Assembly (NCBI RefSeq): GCF_903893715.1
Contig: NZ_CAITNG010000142.1
Span: 1 to 64,000, forward strand
Direction: 5' to 3'
Length of the DNA: 64,000 bases
Source of the DNA: an uncultured Mucilaginibacter sp.
GTDB taxonomy: Bacteria; Bacteroidota; Bacteroidia; Sphingobacteriales; Sphingobacteriaceae
Part shown: positions 8,631 to 18,069 of the stretch, piece after piece
Layout: every line of letters starts with the position of its first letter
Position numbering within the stretch: position 1 is the first letter of the stretch
Notes under the pieces: model-generated
The model's input: only the letters and a program-made list of their open reading frames with translations
Databases searched by the model: none
What the model was told of the DNA's origin: nothing
Made by a program: the position numbers and the translations under genes

Positions 8631-10748
8631 TCAATCTTTCCAAACCACCACATCGGCGGTATTCAGCGTGCGGCTGCCGATCAATACTTTTGCCGTTGCC
8701 GGGATAGGTACCTGGTACGCCTTAGGACTATAATTTACCCCCACCCAAAAACCATCGCGCCATTCGATGATGACACCCTTTGGCAAGTCGGCCACAGGGA
8801 TGCCCGCTTCACGGTATACCATTTTTAGCACATCTTTTTCTAATGAACCATCGTGCGTATCCGGCCCAACAAAGGTTACCGTGCCCTTGCCCAGCTTGCG
8901 GTTTATAACCGCTGCCCTTCCGGCATAAAACTGGTTGCTGTATTTGGCCCAAACCTCGGTGCCGGGCATAGGGTCCAGCACATCGGCCCAGGTGTTCCAT
9001 TTATAGGTTTTGTTGAGCATTTTTACCGTGCCTTGTACTGTATCGGGCATCAAATCGTAAAAAGGGACTTTCGCGCCTATCAGGTTGTAAATCGGTTCGG
9101 CCCATTTCATTTCCCAAAGCTTAGCGTTTCGGTCCTTTTGGCCGGTGCGGCAGGTAAGCACCAGGTGCCCGCCGTTCTCCACGTAAGTTTTCCAGCGTTC
9201 CACCAGTTTGGCATCCAGCAACTCATAGGCCGGGGCTACCATTACCGGGTATTTGGCAAAATCTTTGGCTTCAGTTATCACATCAACGGGCGCGCCCATT
9301 TCTTTCAGCGCGCCATAGTAACGCATCACGTGCGACTCATAATCCCATTGGTAGGTTTGGGGTTGGTTATCCTCTTCCCAACGGTTATCGGCGCTCCAAA
9401 GCACAGCCGCCTGGCGGTTATGGTAAGCTGCCGGCACCTGCGCGTCGGGCTGGTAATAGGGTTTTATGCTTTTCAGTTCCTTTATTACCTTAATATACTC
9501 CAAACCGCTCGTGGTTGGTGTTACCCCATCCGGACCTAAAATGCCGTAATGGTATTGCTCGCCGCCCACCAAGGGTTCTTTAAAGCGGTAGTTGCACACA
9601 AACTTGTTGCCTCCCGCAAAGGCATGCCATATCCACATACGCACCACGCCGGGCATCGGTATAGGGTTAAACTTTCCCCAGTTTACCTGCCCGGGCTGCA
9701 ATTCCATTACGCCGGTAGTACCGTTAATGGAACGGAACAAATCATTCGCGAAAGCGATGCTGGTTGGCGAACCCATCCTAAAACCTTGCGGACCGAGGCC
9801 TTTATCATACCCCGCAACCAAATATTTGGTATAGGTTGCAAAGTCAAGGTTGGTCATGCGGGTCGGGTCAACAGGCGCGTGCTCGGGCATCAGGTTGGTG
9901 GTTATCCACTGCTCGGGCAGGATGTATTTACGCAGGATATTATATTGCAGGCCCAGGAAATCGGTCACCTCGTCGGATGAGAAACGTCTAAAATCCAACA
10001 CCGCGTGCGGACTTGGCTGCGCGATCAGCTCTTTACCATTGGGGATGCGTATCTGGTCGAAACTGCTGTAGCGGATGCTCCAAAAGGCCGTGCCCCAAAC
10101 TTTGTTCACCGTATCGATGCTTTTGTATTTATTCTTCACCCATTCGCGGAAGCGTACCTGCGCGGCGGGGCTGTAATCGTATTGTCCGTAGTGCGATGGC
10201 TCATTGTCTAACTGGTAACCCCAAATGCGCTTATCGCCCGCATAATGTTTGGCCAGTGCCGTCACCATTTTGGCCACATAATCGCGATAAACCGGGCTGC
10301 TCCAGCTGCATTGCTGCCTTGAGCCATGCTGCATCGTCATACCATCTTCGTTCACCACCAGCACTTCGGGATGCTTTTGCTCCAGCCATGCGGGTGGGGT
10401 AGGCGATGAGGTACACATGATCACCTTGATGCCGTTTTGATGCGCCAGTTCAACGGCCTCATCCAGCCATGTAAAATCAAAATGCCCTTCTTCCGGCTCT
10501 ATAAAGGCCCAGGCAAACTCGCCGTAATGCGTAAAATCGAAACCCACCTCAGCCATTTTTTTGATGTCGCGCGCCCAATACTGGTGCGGCCATTGCTCGG
10601 GGTAATAGTACGAGCCGATGGGCATCAGATCGCTTTTGGGGAAGAATTTATCGGCGCTTTGCGCGGAAGCGGTATTTGTTATCAGCCACAGCGACAAAAA
10701 ACAAAGGCACAGCCGGGTTATGTTGCGAAAGGGTTTTACTGAAAGCAT
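8631..10748 (-). CDS. GH42 beta-galactosidase, exported
   Basis: 705 aa with a signal peptide (LCLCFLSLWLITNTASA). The fold begins MPIGSYYYPEQWPHQYW, the hallmark of glycoside hydrolase family 42. The acid/base glutamate is in LDNEPSHYG (about residue 182) and the nucleophile glutamate in GVMELQPGQVNWG (about 346). A trimerisation-type middle domain and a C-terminal beta domain follow. The family hydrolyses beta-galactosides from the non-reducing end. A signal peptide is less common in GH42 but frequent in Bacteroidota members, implying a periplasmic enzyme. Upstream bases 10749-10841 hold no clear promoter box. Confidence 0.9.
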   Translation of the reverse strand: MLSVKPFRNITRLCLCFLSLWLITNTASAQSADKFFPKSDLMPIGSYYYPEQWPHQYWARDIKKMAEVGFDFTHYGEFAWAFIEPEEGHFDFTWLDEAVELAHQNGIKVIMCTSSPTPPAWLEQKHPEVLVVNEDGMTMQHGSRQQCSWSSPVYRDYVAKMVTALAKHYAGDKRIWGYQLDNEPSHYGQYDYSPAAQVRFREWVKNKYKSIDTVNKVWGTAFWSIRYSSFDQIRIPNGKELIAQPSPHAVLDFRRFSSDEVTDFLGLQYNILRKYILPEQWITTNLMPEHAPVDPTRMTNLDFATYTKYLVAGYDKGLGPQGFRMGSPTSIAFANDLFRSINGTTGVMELQPGQVNWGKFNPIPMPGVVRMWIWHAFAGGNKFVCNYRFKEPLVGGEQYHYGILGPDGVTPTTSGLEYIKVIKELKSIKPYYQPDAQVPAAYHNRQAAVLWSADNRWEEDNQPQTYQWDYESHVMRYYGALKEMGAPVDVITEAKDFAKYPVMVAPAYELLDAKLVERWKTYVENGGHLVLTCRTGQKDRNAKLWEMKWAEPIYNLIGAKVPFYDLMPDTVQGTVKMLNKTYKWNTWADVLDPMPGTEVWAKYSNQFYAGRAAVINRKLGKGTVTFVGPDTHDGSLEKDVLKMVYREAGIPVADLPKGVIIEWRDGFWVGVNYSPKAYQVPIPATAKVLIGSRTLNTADVVVWKD

Positions 10749-10841
10749 GGTGTTGCGGTTTAAGGAGGCAATTTATTAATTATTATTGTCAGTTTAACAA
10801 TAAATGTCGGGAATTATTAGATTTGAAAAAGCATTATTACA

Positions 10842-11168
10842 ATGAAAAACATACCTTTCTTTAAACTATATCTATATTCTCTTTTTGCTGCAATTCCACT
10901 TTCTATATTTATAGCTTTTCTATCTTTATTCCACGCGTTCCCTATTCAATTCAATGATAAACCTACATTTGGTATCGAGGGCTTTATAGTATGCATTGTT
11001 TTCACACCATTTTGGGTATTCTTAGTTAATTGTTTGAATTGGTCTGCCCTAAGTTTTGGCCGTTGGTTGTATATTTTATTTTGCAAAGTTGCCAAAATAA
11101 AATCAGATGAGATTTCAACAGAGGAAGACGATCTAAAAGCTTTTATAAGTAAGGGCGACCAAAGATAA
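10842..11168 (+). CDS. Small membrane protein, unknown function
   Basis: 108 aa. Two or three hydrophobic segments occur (residues 8-32, 45-68 and possibly 72-85), then an acidic tail (DEISTEEDDLKAF). Base composition is clearly more AT-rich than the neighbouring GH42 and esterase genes, as for other small orphan genes in this window, so transfer is possible. I do not recognise a family. A hairpin at 11183-11205 follows. Confidence 0.55.
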   Translation: MKNIPFFKLYLYSLFAAIPLSIFIAFLSLFHAFPIQFNDKPTFGIEGFIVCIVFTPFWVFLVNCLNWSALSFGRWLYILFCKVAKIKSDEISTEEDDLKAFISKGDQR

Positions 11169-11182
11169 TGAAGCCGTACGTT

Positions 11183-11205
11183 GGTCGGAATTATAATCCC
11201 CGACC
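11183..11205. repeat. REP-like hairpin between convergent genes
   Basis: GGTCGG (11183-11188) and CCGACC (11200-11205) pair across AATTATAATCC-type loop sequence. It resembles the short GGTCGGGATT...AATCCCGACC palindromes scattered in many Bacteroidota genomes. It may serve as a terminator for the two converging genes. Confidence 0.45.
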
Positions 11206-11251
11206 CTGAGAACTTTAGAGTTGCAATCCCCGAATGGGAACCATCCGCCTC

Positions 11252-12094
11252 CTACGGTTTCACCATACTCTTAAAAAACTTTACCACTACGGCAGTCGCT
11301 TCCTGTGGGTAAACGTGGCCGCCGGGGTGTACATACAATACGGTTGGGGTATTGGTAGTGGAAGGGTACAGCGTAGCATATTGCGCGCCATAACTCTGAC
11401 CCTGACTTGCATTGCAACCGTTTATTTGTAGTACTTTATCGCACATTAATTTTTGCCATTCGGGTTTTACCAGCGGGTCGGTTTGGCCCATAATATGCAG
11501 GGCAGGTTTGGGTTTCAGCCGGCCGACGATCTTGCCCGCCACTGCCGATGAAGGCGCTACGGCAGCAAAAACATCCCCTCGCATGGCCCATAGCAAATAG
11601 GTAAACCCACCCCCGTTGGAGTGGCCAGTAGCGTAAATACGCTTGTCGTCAACTTTATAATCTTGCTGCAGGCTTTTCAGCATAGTATCAAAAAAATGGA
11701 TATCGCGGTCGCCCATATCGCCGGGGCCTCTTTGCCAACCGGGCACATTGCCGGCGGGGTCGGTAAGCTGTCCGGGGGTATTCAAACCCTGCGGACAAAC
11801 AATAATAGCCTCCGGCCAAATCTTCTCAAACCCGCGGCCTTTAAACATGTTTTGCATGGTACCCCCATGTCCGTGAAAAAGAAAAACCACCGGTGTAGCC
11901 GTTGTTTTTGCCGTTGCCGGGATGTACACCATCGCCTCGCGGTCAACACCGTCAACAGTCCAGTGCACCACACTCGTCACCGGGTCGCCCGTTGGTTGAT
12001 ACGCTGATGTGGCCATCGCCATAAAAACAAAACAGATAAAAAACAAGCTGCGCAACGCCGCGCGACGGTTGATATGGGCTAAAGGTTTGTGCAT
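11252..12094 (-). CDS. Secreted alpha/beta-hydrolase esterase (PHB-depolymerase / LpqC-like)
   Basis: 280 aa with an N-terminal signal segment (SLFFICFVFMAMATSA). Oxyanion-hole loop VFLFHGHGGTMQNMF, nucleophile elbow GHSNGG (serine about residue 167), acidic residue in GQTDPLVKP and histidine in HPGGHVYP make a full catalytic triad. The GHSNGG motif and domain order fit the esterase_phb / LpqC family, which cleaves feruloyl, acetyl or short polyester bonds. It probably acts in the periplasm on plant-derived esters, in keeping with the GH42 enzyme nearby. Confidence 0.85.
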   Translation of the reverse strand: MHKPLAHINRRAALRSLFFICFVFMAMATSAYQPTGDPVTSVVHWTVDGVDREAMVYIPATAKTTATPVVFLFHGHGGTMQNMFKGRGFEKIWPEAIIVCPQGLNTPGQLTDPAGNVPGWQRGPGDMGDRDIHFFDTMLKSLQQDYKVDDKRIYATGHSNGGGFTYLLWAMRGDVFAAVAPSSAVAGKIVGRLKPKPALHIMGQTDPLVKPEWQKLMCDKVLQINGCNASQGQSYGAQYATLYPSTTNTPTVLYVHPGGHVYPQEATAVVVKFFKSMVKP

Positions 12095-12184
12095 ATTGTT
12101 TAGAGTTGAAAGGGGGATAAAGGTTTAAGCGGGTACAAATAAGCTATGTTTAGATTAAAAATTCAGACTAACTGGAATGCCAAA

Positions 12185-12667
12185 TCAGTCGATGAATTTC
12201 AACGCCTCTTTTGCATTATACGAAATCAAGAAATCGGGATTGCTACAATAGTCTTTAATCATGTTATTAATTCTGTCATCTCTAAATAGACTCAAATAAG
12301 AAAAGGCGAAAACAAGATCCCATTTTTTACTCAGTTTTTTAAACTCAGCAAGCGCTACATCAGTCATTTCATCTTGTTTGGTTAAGTTGAATATTGCTGA
12401 GGCTATTATAATTTTCTGCAATCCGATCTCGCATTTTTCCAATGACTTCAACATATCAGGAACTGCCTCTGTTGAATGCATGTACGAAAGTGTTTCTATA
12501 ATTAGCGTGTCCTCTGGATAAATCTGCAACTTGGCAATTAATGCATCTTCAACAACTTTTTTCTCGTGTTCATTTAATTGATTTATCAAATGACTATTAG
12601 AAAATTCATTCCTATGTTCATGATCATTGATCGGAATTATTTCTTCTATTTTTTTATTTAAATCCAT
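12185..12667 (-). CDS. HEAT-like helical protein, unknown function
   Basis: 160 aa, all-helical in appearance, with repeated amphipathic pairs (DTLIIETLSYMHSTEAVPDML, seen as two halves, and LQKIIIASAIFNLTK). These look like HEAT-type repeats from about residue 45 to 150. It is AT-rich compared with its neighbours. Similar small proteins are often immunity or accessory proteins of unknown partners, but nothing here shows a partner. It stands 43 bases downstream of the VOC-protein gene on the same strand. Confidence 0.55.
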   Translation of the reverse strand: MDLNKKIEEIIPINDHEHRNEFSNSHLINQLNEHEKKVVEDALIAKLQIYPEDTLIIETLSYMHSTEAVPDMLKSLEKCEIGLQKIIIASAIFNLTKQDEMTDVALAEFKKLSKKWDLVFAFSYLSLFRDDRINNMIKDYCSNPDFLISYNAKEALKFID

Positions 12668-12710
12668 GATGTAAATAATCTAAATCATCAATTGTTCAGG
12701 ACTTACAATC

Positions 12711-13064
12711 CTACTGCTCCACAAAATGCCAGCACACCCCCGCAATATCAATCAAATTCACCTCGCGGCCATAAGGTTGCGGTATGATCCTGCTCATGCG
12801 GATGCCGTATTTTTCGGGCAATTGTTTATCCAGCACCATTTGTCTGAAATCGTCCACACTATCCACCTTTACGCTCAGCATAAAGTTTTCGGGAAAGCCC
12901 GGCACATCATAATGCTGCAAGATAAAACGGCATTCATCGCGCTGAAAGCCCGCATACCCCGGCTGTTCCCAATTGATATGGAAACCCAGTTCGATAAACA
13001 AAGCTTTGGAGCCTTCGTAATTACTGCCCGATGGCACAAAGGGTTCGAGGGATAGGAATTTCAT
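12711..13064 (-). CDS. Glyoxalase/VOC superfamily protein
   Basis: 117 aa. The beta-alpha-beta-beta-beta order of a single VOC module pair can be followed: LEPFVPSGSNYEGSKALFIELGF, then CRFILQHYDVPGFPENFMLSV, then YGREVNLIDIAGVCWHFVEQ (landmarks only). The family covers bleomycin-binding, glyoxalase and dioxygenase-like proteins. The usual metal-binding residues cannot be assigned safely, so this may be a binding protein rather than an enzyme. Confidence 0.75.
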   Translation of the reverse strand: MKFLSLEPFVPSGSNYEGSKALFIELGFHINWEQPGYAGFQRDECRFILQHYDVPGFPENFMLSVKVDSVDDFRQMVLDKQLPEKYGIRMSRIIPQPYGREVNLIDIAGVCWHFVEQ

Positions 13065-13226
13065 GGTGGTGGCATTTGTTGGTTAAATATAAACGACAAT
13101 TATAAAAACCACAAGCCATGCAGAGATAAACTTTAAGCGACGTTTAACAAAAAGTAGTGTTGCAACAACAATTTAAAAGGCTTTTTCTGACAACCCACTA
13201 CCGAAAAAATAATGTAAATGTCGGAC

Positions 13227-13430
13227 TTACTTAAAATACGAAAGCGGTATAATCTTCCACATACCATGTGCCAGGCCACCGGTAAGCAACTCATAAACGA
13301 TATAAAGGGGCCAAAAAAGATAGCTCAGCAAGAGGTACAGCAGGTTATGGTTATAGTACCAGTTTATCATCAGGGTATAAATCCCTAATAAAAAGTAAAC
13401 AATACTGCTGTCGCGTTCTCTTTTTGCCAT
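13227..13430 (-). CDS. Small membrane protein, unknown function
   Basis: 67 aa, with two hydrophobic helices (residues 9-25 and 28-48, rich in Tyr, Leu and Trp) and a short tail. It lies on the same strand upstream of no obvious partner, between the VOC gene and rnc. I do not recognise a family. Confidence 0.5.
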   Translation of the reverse strand: MAKRERDSSIVYFLLGIYTLMINWYYNHNLLYLLLSYLFWPLYIVYELLTGGLAHGMWKIIPLSYFK

Positions 13431-13485
13431 AATTAAAGTTATGGATAAAACGAGGAATGCGCAAAAACGTTTTTATTTATTTCAA

Positions 13486-14211
13486 TTAAATGCCTAAGGC
13501 TTCGCAAGCCCTTTCGGCGGCTAATTTTTCGGCGTTCTTTTTGTTGAACTCCTTACCCGTGCCCAGCACTTCGCCATCGATGCTTACCTGCATGGTAAAT
13601 AGCTTGGTGTTTTCGCCTTCCTGGTTGGGGTACAGGTCGAACGAAACATCCTTACTATGGCGCTGGCACCATTCTATCAGCTTGCTTTTAAAGTTGGTTT
13701 CGGTTTGCTCCAGCGTGTGGATGTCGATATGCGATTTGATGATGTGGTTCACCAAAAAGTCTTTGGTAAAATCGTAGCCTTTATCTAAATATACCGCGCC
13801 TATCAGTGCCTCAAAGGCATCGCCCAGTAAACTACCCTGGCGGGTGGAGTTCACCATGCGGCTGTCGTACTCTATCAGGTCTTCAAAACCCAATTTGCGG
13901 GCCAGTTGGTTCAGGTTTACGCGGCTTACAATTTTTGAGCGCAGTTCGGTTAAAAAGCCCTCATCCTCGTAAGGGTAAAGCTTAAATAATGTTTCGGCAA
14001 CAACGCTGCCTAATACGGCATCGCCCAAAAACTCAAGGCGCTCGTTGCTGTTTTTTACACCTTTTTTTACGTTTTGCGCGGCCGACCGGTGCCTGAAAGC
14101 CAACCTGTATAAACTTAAATTGCCCGGAACAAAGCCGAGCAAATTTTTTAATGACTTAACGTACTTGCGGTTAGGAGAAAAGTGTAACTTATATAACCGG
14201 ATAAGTGGCAT
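13486..14211 (-). CDS. rnc: Ribonuclease III
   Basis: 241 aa. The RNase III signature NERLEFLGDAVLGSV (about residues 55-69) carries the catalytic Glu and Asp, and a second acidic site is in GSLLGDAFEALIGAVYLD. A double-stranded-RNA-binding domain covers about residues 165-240 and ends ERACEAL. It processes rRNA precursors and structured mRNAs. It follows fabF by 9 bases, completing the acpP-fabF-rnc cluster typical of Bacteroidota. Confidence 0.95.
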   Translation of the reverse strand: MPLIRLYKLHFSPNRKYVKSLKNLLGFVPGNLSLYRLAFRHRSAAQNVKKGVKNSNERLEFLGDAVLGSVVAETLFKLYPYEDEGFLTELRSKIVSRVNLNQLARKLGFEDLIEYDSRMVNSTRQGSLLGDAFEALIGAVYLDKGYDFTKDFLVNHIIKSHIDIHTLEQTETNFKSKLIEWCQRHSKDVSFDLYPNQEGENTKLFTMQVSIDGEVLGTGKEFNKKNAEKLAAERACEALGI

Positions 14212-14220
14212 TCAAAACGA

Positions 14221-15474
14221 TTAAGCCTGATACTTTTTGAAGATAACCGACGCATTGTGGCCACCAAAGCCAAAGCTGTTGCTTTGTACAATGTTTACCT
14301 GCCTGGCCTGAGCCTTGTTAAAGGTGAGGTTGATGCGCGGATCGAAAGCCGGATCGTCGGTAAAGTGGTTGATGGTTGGCGGAACGAGGTTGTTTTGCAA
14401 GGCCAGTATAGCAGCAATGGCTTCAACAGCGCCGGCAGCACCCAACAAGTGGCCTGTCATCGATTTTGTTGAGCTGATGTTGATGTTATAAGCATTTTCA
14501 CCAAAAACTTCCTGTATCGCTTTTATTTCCTGCGGGTCGCCAATCGGGGTTGATGTTCCGTGAACGTTCACGTAATCAATATCGGCAGGGGTTAAGCCCG
14601 CATCTTCTAAAGCTGCTTTCATTACCAGGGCAGCGCCAAGTCCTTCGGGGTGTGGGGCCGTCATGTGGTATGCATCGGCACTCATGCCTCCGCCAATCAT
14701 TTCGGCATAAATTTTTGCACCACGTTTTTTGGCGTGCTCCAGTTCCTCCAAAATAATGGTACCTGCGCCTTCACCGGCAACAAAGCCATCGCGGTCAAGG
14801 TCAAATGGCCTCGATGCGGTCGATGGGTCGTCGTTTCTGGTCGATAAGGCGTGCATGGCGTTAAAACCACCAATACCCGCTTCGTTTATGATAGCTTCTG
14901 AACCACCGCTGATGAACATGTTAGCTTTACCCAAACGGATATAGTTAAATGCATCGATAAGCGAATTGTTGGATGAGGCACAAGCCGAAACGGTTGTGAA
15001 GTTTGGCCCGCGCAGCCCGTATTTGATGGAGATATGCCCGGGGGCAATATCGGCAATCATTTTAGGGATAAAGAAGGGGTTGAATTTCGGGACACCGTCG
15101 CCTTTGGCAAAGTTGGTTACTTCGTCTAAAAAAGTTTTAAGGCCACCAATGCCCGAACCCCAAATTACACCGATACGGCTGGTATCGAGTTTTTCAAAGT
15201 CCAAACCGGCATCCTTAACGGCTTCTTCGGTCGAAAATAAGGCGTATTGAACAAAGGGGTCAAGCTTCCGGGCGTCTTTACGACCTAAAAAACCATCTGC
15301 ATCAAAATTCTTTACCTCGCAGGCAAACTTTGTTTTGAAATGGGTGGTATCAAAACTTTTGATCATGGCGGCACCACTCACCCCATTAATCATCGCTTCC
15401 CAATATTCAGGAACGCTGTTGCCTATCGGAGTAAGTGCTCCAAGCCCGGTTACTACAACTCTTTTAAACTCCAT
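14221..15474 (-). CDS. fabF: 3-oxoacyl-ACP synthase II
   Basis: 417 aa, the normal length. The active-site cysteine is in TTVSACASSNNSL (about residue 166). The two histidines are in VNVHGTSTPIGD and STKSMTGHLLGAAGAVEA, and the C-terminal NSFGFGGHNAS completes the condensing-enzyme set. It elongates acyl-ACP with malonyl-ACP in fatty acid synthesis. It lies 18 bases after acpP, certainly in the same transcript. Confidence 0.97.
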   Translation of the reverse strand: MEFKRVVVTGLGALTPIGNSVPEYWEAMINGVSGAAMIKSFDTTHFKTKFACEVKNFDADGFLGRKDARKLDPFVQYALFSTEEAVKDAGLDFEKLDTSRIGVIWGSGIGGLKTFLDEVTNFAKGDGVPKFNPFFIPKMIADIAPGHISIKYGLRGPNFTTVSACASSNNSLIDAFNYIRLGKANMFISGGSEAIINEAGIGGFNAMHALSTRNDDPSTASRPFDLDRDGFVAGEGAGTIILEELEHAKKRGAKIYAEMIGGGMSADAYHMTAPHPEGLGAALVMKAALEDAGLTPADIDYVNVHGTSTPIGDPQEIKAIQEVFGENAYNINISSTKSMTGHLLGAAGAVEAIAAILALQNNLVPPTINHFTDDPAFDPRINLTFNKAQARQVNIVQSNSFGFGGHNASVIFKKYQA

Positions 15475-15492
15475 TTAGCTGTTTTAAGGAGC

Positions 15493-15729
15493 TTATTTAA
15501 CGTTTTTTTCAAGGTAAGCGATCGCTTGCCCTACTGTACCAATAGTTTCAGCCTGATCGTCAGGAATAGCCACGTTAAATTCTTTTTCAAACTCCATGAT
15601 CAATTCCACGGTGTCTAAAGAGTCAGCACCAAGATCGTTGGTGAAACTTGCTTCAGGTGTTACTTCTGTTTCGTCAACACCTAATTTTTCTACGATGATA
15701 GCTTTTACTCTTGAAGCGATATCAGACAT
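15493..15729 (-). CDS. acpP: Acyl carrier protein
   Basis: 78 aa, acidic, with the 4'-phosphopantetheine attachment serine in [14 protein letters not shown] (about residue 38). It is the acyl carrier for fatty acid synthesis and is the first gene of the acpP-fabF-rnc transcript. A promoter matching the Bacteroidetes consensus lies at 15764-15794. Confidence 0.97.
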   Translation of the reverse strand: MSDIASRVKAIIVEKLGVDETEVTPEASFTNDLGADSLDTVELIMEFEKEFNVAIPDDQAETIGTVGQAIAYLEKNVK

Positions 15730-15763
15730 ACTCTTAATAGTTTAATGATTAATAAATTCTGTG

Positions 15764-15794
15764 CAAAGAAAAATAAATTCTGTCAATTATCAAA
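15764..15794 (-). promoter_or_regulatory. Promoter of acpP-fabF-rnc
   Basis: Read on the minus strand, TTTG (15794-15791) is followed after exactly 23 bases by a second TTTG within TTTCTTTG (15771-15764). This fits TTTG-N19-TAnnTTTG with one mismatch in the -7 box. The predicted start site is about 30 bases before the acpP ATG. Confidence 0.5.
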
Positions 15795-15978
15795 TCTAAA
15801 ATCTTTTGGGCAATTAATAACATTTTTTAATGCCCCGGATGATTTTAATTTTTTTGATTTTTGGTTCGCAAATGTAAACAAGTATTGGTTTATTTTTCGA
15901 TTTGTTTTACACGATAATAAAATATTGTGTTTGGTGGTTTCATTTGTATTTTTACTGCCTATTAAAGGTAGTGTTATT

Positions 15979-16398
15979 TTGAACAAAAAAGTACTGAAAT
16001 TTGAGATAGACCTCGATTTTGAGCTGATTGCCATCACCTCATCATTAAAAGACTATCGTTTATGTTTTTTGATAAACAGGGCGCTGAATTTTGATTTTGC
16101 AAAAACCGACGACCTGCAACTCGACCTGTTGCCGGGCCCGGGCAAGGCTTTCTTTTCGTTTTATAAATACAACCAGCGCGATAACGGCGCCGAGTTTTTT
16201 TTGATATCGAACAAAGGTACGGAAGGCTACCTGATACCCGAGATGAACAAGACCGATTATTTGCTGATGATAAAAAATTATATTGATGAAAATGAGCTTG
16301 AAGAGCTTGTTACAGGCCTTAACCGGGTGCCCGAAATAGTGGCCGCTGTAAAGGTTGATCCAAAAAAAATAAAATCACGAGAAAATCTGTTATTTTAG
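15979..16398 (+). CDS. IPExxxVDY family protein
   Basis: About 139 aa from a TTG at 15979, giving MNKKVLKFEIDLDFELIAI. The frame is open further upstream (to ATG 15745), but that part overlaps the acpP promoter and is lysine/phenylalanine-rich without family character. The C-terminal LNRVPEIVAAVKVDPKKI is the IPExxxVDY-type motif that names this Bacteroidota family. Relatives sit, as here, between the acyl-carrier cluster and pyk. The function is unknown. It is followed by pyk after 67 bases. Confidence 0.75.
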   Translation: MNKKVLKFEIDLDFELIAITSSLKDYRLCFLINRALNFDFAKTDDLQLDLLPGPGKAFFSFYKYNQRDNGAEFFLISNKGTEGYLIPEMNKTDYLLMIKNYIDENELEELVTGLNRVPEIVAAVKVDPKKIKSRENLLF

Positions 16399-16465
16399 CG
16401 CCGCATTTACATGGTGTATTTAGTACACTATTAGCTTGATTTCCTTAAAAACCAAAAATACTCAA

Positions 16466-17896
16466 ATGAAAGTTTCAAACAACCGGACTAAAATTGTTGC
16501 CACACTCGGTCCTGCGTCGGTAAAAAAAGACGTTTTGCTGTCATTGATCAAAGCAGGCGTTAACGTTTGCCGCCTAAATTTTTCGCATGGTAAAGCCGAA
16601 GACCACCAGGTTGCTATCGACACCATTCGCGAGATAAATGATAAATATAAGATCAATGTGGGTATTCTGGCCGACTTACAGGGCCCCAAAATACGCATCG
16701 GCCTGGTGAAGGATGGCGGTATACATTTAGTGAACGGTACACGCATCAACATTACCACCAACGAGTGCATTGGCGACGATAACCAGATATACATTACTTA
16801 TGATACTTTCCCTCAGGATGTACATGCCGGCGAAATTATTTTGCTGGATGATGGCAAGCTGCAAATGAAGGTAATTACCACCAACAGAAAAGACACCGTA
16901 GTTTGCGAAGTGGTGCACGGCGGTATTTTAACATCGCGCAAAGGGGTTAACCTGCCCAATACCAAAGTATCTATACCAAGTTTAACCGAAGAGGATTTAA
17001 TAAACCTTGATTTCGCTTTGAAAAACGATGTGGAATGGATTGGTTTATCTTTCGTGCGTACCGCCGAAGATATTGTTGAACTGAAACGCATCATCAGCCG
17101 CAGCGGAAAGTCATCGCGCGTGATTGCTAAAATTGAAAAACCGGAGGCCATTGCCAATATCGATGCTATTATAGCGGTTACCGACGGTGTGATGGTTGCC
17201 CGCGGCGATTTGGGTGTTGAAATGCCATTAGAAGAAGTACCATTGCTGCAAAAAATGATTGCCCGTAAATGCCGTGCGGCATCAAAACCGGTCATCATTG
17301 CTACACAGATGCTCGAATCGATGATCACTACCCCTCGCCCTACACGGGCCGAGGTGAACGATGTGGCCAACTCGGTATTGGACGGCGCCGACGCGGTAAT
17401 GCTAAGCGGCGAAACATCGGTAGGCGAGTTTCCGCTTATCGTTATCCAAACCATGGCCAAGATTGTACATAATGTGGAAGAATTAGGCTACCCTTTTAAC
17501 ACGCCTAAAGACAAATCGCCATTGCCGGGCAACCTGATAGGCGACGCCATTTGCAGCTCGGCTGTTTATCTTTCAGAAGAAACCAACGCTGTGGGTATTG
17601 TATCCATGACGGTTTCGGGTTATACCGCTTTCGAAATTTCGAGCCACAGGCCAAAGGCGGCTACTTATATCTTTACATCAAACCGTAACCTGCTGAACGC
17701 GCTGAGCCTGGTTTGGGGTGTAAAAGCTTTTTATTATGATAAGCTGGAAAGTACCGATAAAACCATCAGCGATGTAAACAGCATCCTGAAAACAGAAAAC
17801 CTGATCGAGAATGGTGATATTGTGATCAACACGGCCGCTATCCCGATTGCCAAACAAGGCAAAACCAATATGCTGAAGGTGACTGTGGTTGAATAA
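16466..17896 (+). CDS. pyk: Pyruvate kinase
   Basis: 476 aa from ATG 16466 (MKVSNNRTKIVATLGPAS); an upstream in-frame ATG at 16436 would add ten residues. Family motifs are present: TKIVATLGPAS at the start, NFSHG, the catalytic lysine region VIAKIEKPEAI, the magnesium-binding MVARGDLGVEMPLEEVP and TQMLESM. A C-terminal allosteric-type domain is retained. It makes pyruvate and ATP from phosphoenolpyruvate. A strong terminator follows at 17915. Confidence 0.97.
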   Translation: MKVSNNRTKIVATLGPASVKKDVLLSLIKAGVNVCRLNFSHGKAEDHQVAIDTIREINDKYKINVGILADLQGPKIRIGLVKDGGIHLVNGTRINITTNECIGDDNQIYITYDTFPQDVHAGEIILLDDGKLQMKVITTNRKDTVVCEVVHGGILTSRKGVNLPNTKVSIPSLTEEDLINLDFALKNDVEWIGLSFVRTAEDIVELKRIISRSGKSSRVIAKIEKPEAIANIDAIIAVTDGVMVARGDLGVEMPLEEVPLLQKMIARKCRAASKPVIIATQMLESMITTPRPTRAEVNDVANSVLDGADAVMLSGETSVGEFPLIVIQTMAKIVHNVEELGYPFNTPKDKSPLPGNLIGDAICSSAVYLSEETNAVGIVSMTVSGYTAFEISSHRPKAATYIFTSNRNLLNALSLVWGVKAFYYDKLESTDKTISDVNSILKTENLIENGDIVINTAAIPIAKQGKTNMLKVTVVE

Positions 17897-17914
17897 ACTC
17901 TCCTTTAAAATATG

Positions 17915-17952
17915 AAAGGCCTTCCCGATAGCTATCGGGAAGGCCTTTTTGT
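17915..17952 (+). terminator. Rho-independent terminator of pyk
   Basis: AAAGGCCTTCCCGATAG is followed by its reverse complement CTATCGGGAAGGCCTTT, forming an almost loopless long stem with a T-run at its 3' end. Confidence 0.9.
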
Positions 17953-17965
17953 TTCTGTATGTTCC

Positions 17966-17995
17966 GCCTTATCAGACCTGGCCGTTTGATAGGGT
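17966..17995. repeat. REP-like hairpin, left copy
   Basis: GCCTTATCAG and TGATAGGG(T) form the arms of a 30-base hairpin. The same arms in inverted orientation occur at 18594-18623, on the other side of the orphan gene 18070-18567. Confidence 0.55.
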
Positions 17996-18069
17996 ATAAG
18001 AGCAACGATTGTTAAGAATAATTGTTTAATTTAAATTCAGTTTAGCAGATTTGAGAAACGAATAAAATC

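Noticed and set aside
8853-9539. Plus-strand 228-codon frame, one of the longest in the region
   Set aside because: Entirely antisense to the GH42 catalytic domain, which is well supported by motifs.
16813-17460. Minus-strand 215-codon frame
   Set aside because: Antisense to pyruvate kinase; low-complexity serine/isoleucine-rich sequence typical of shadows.
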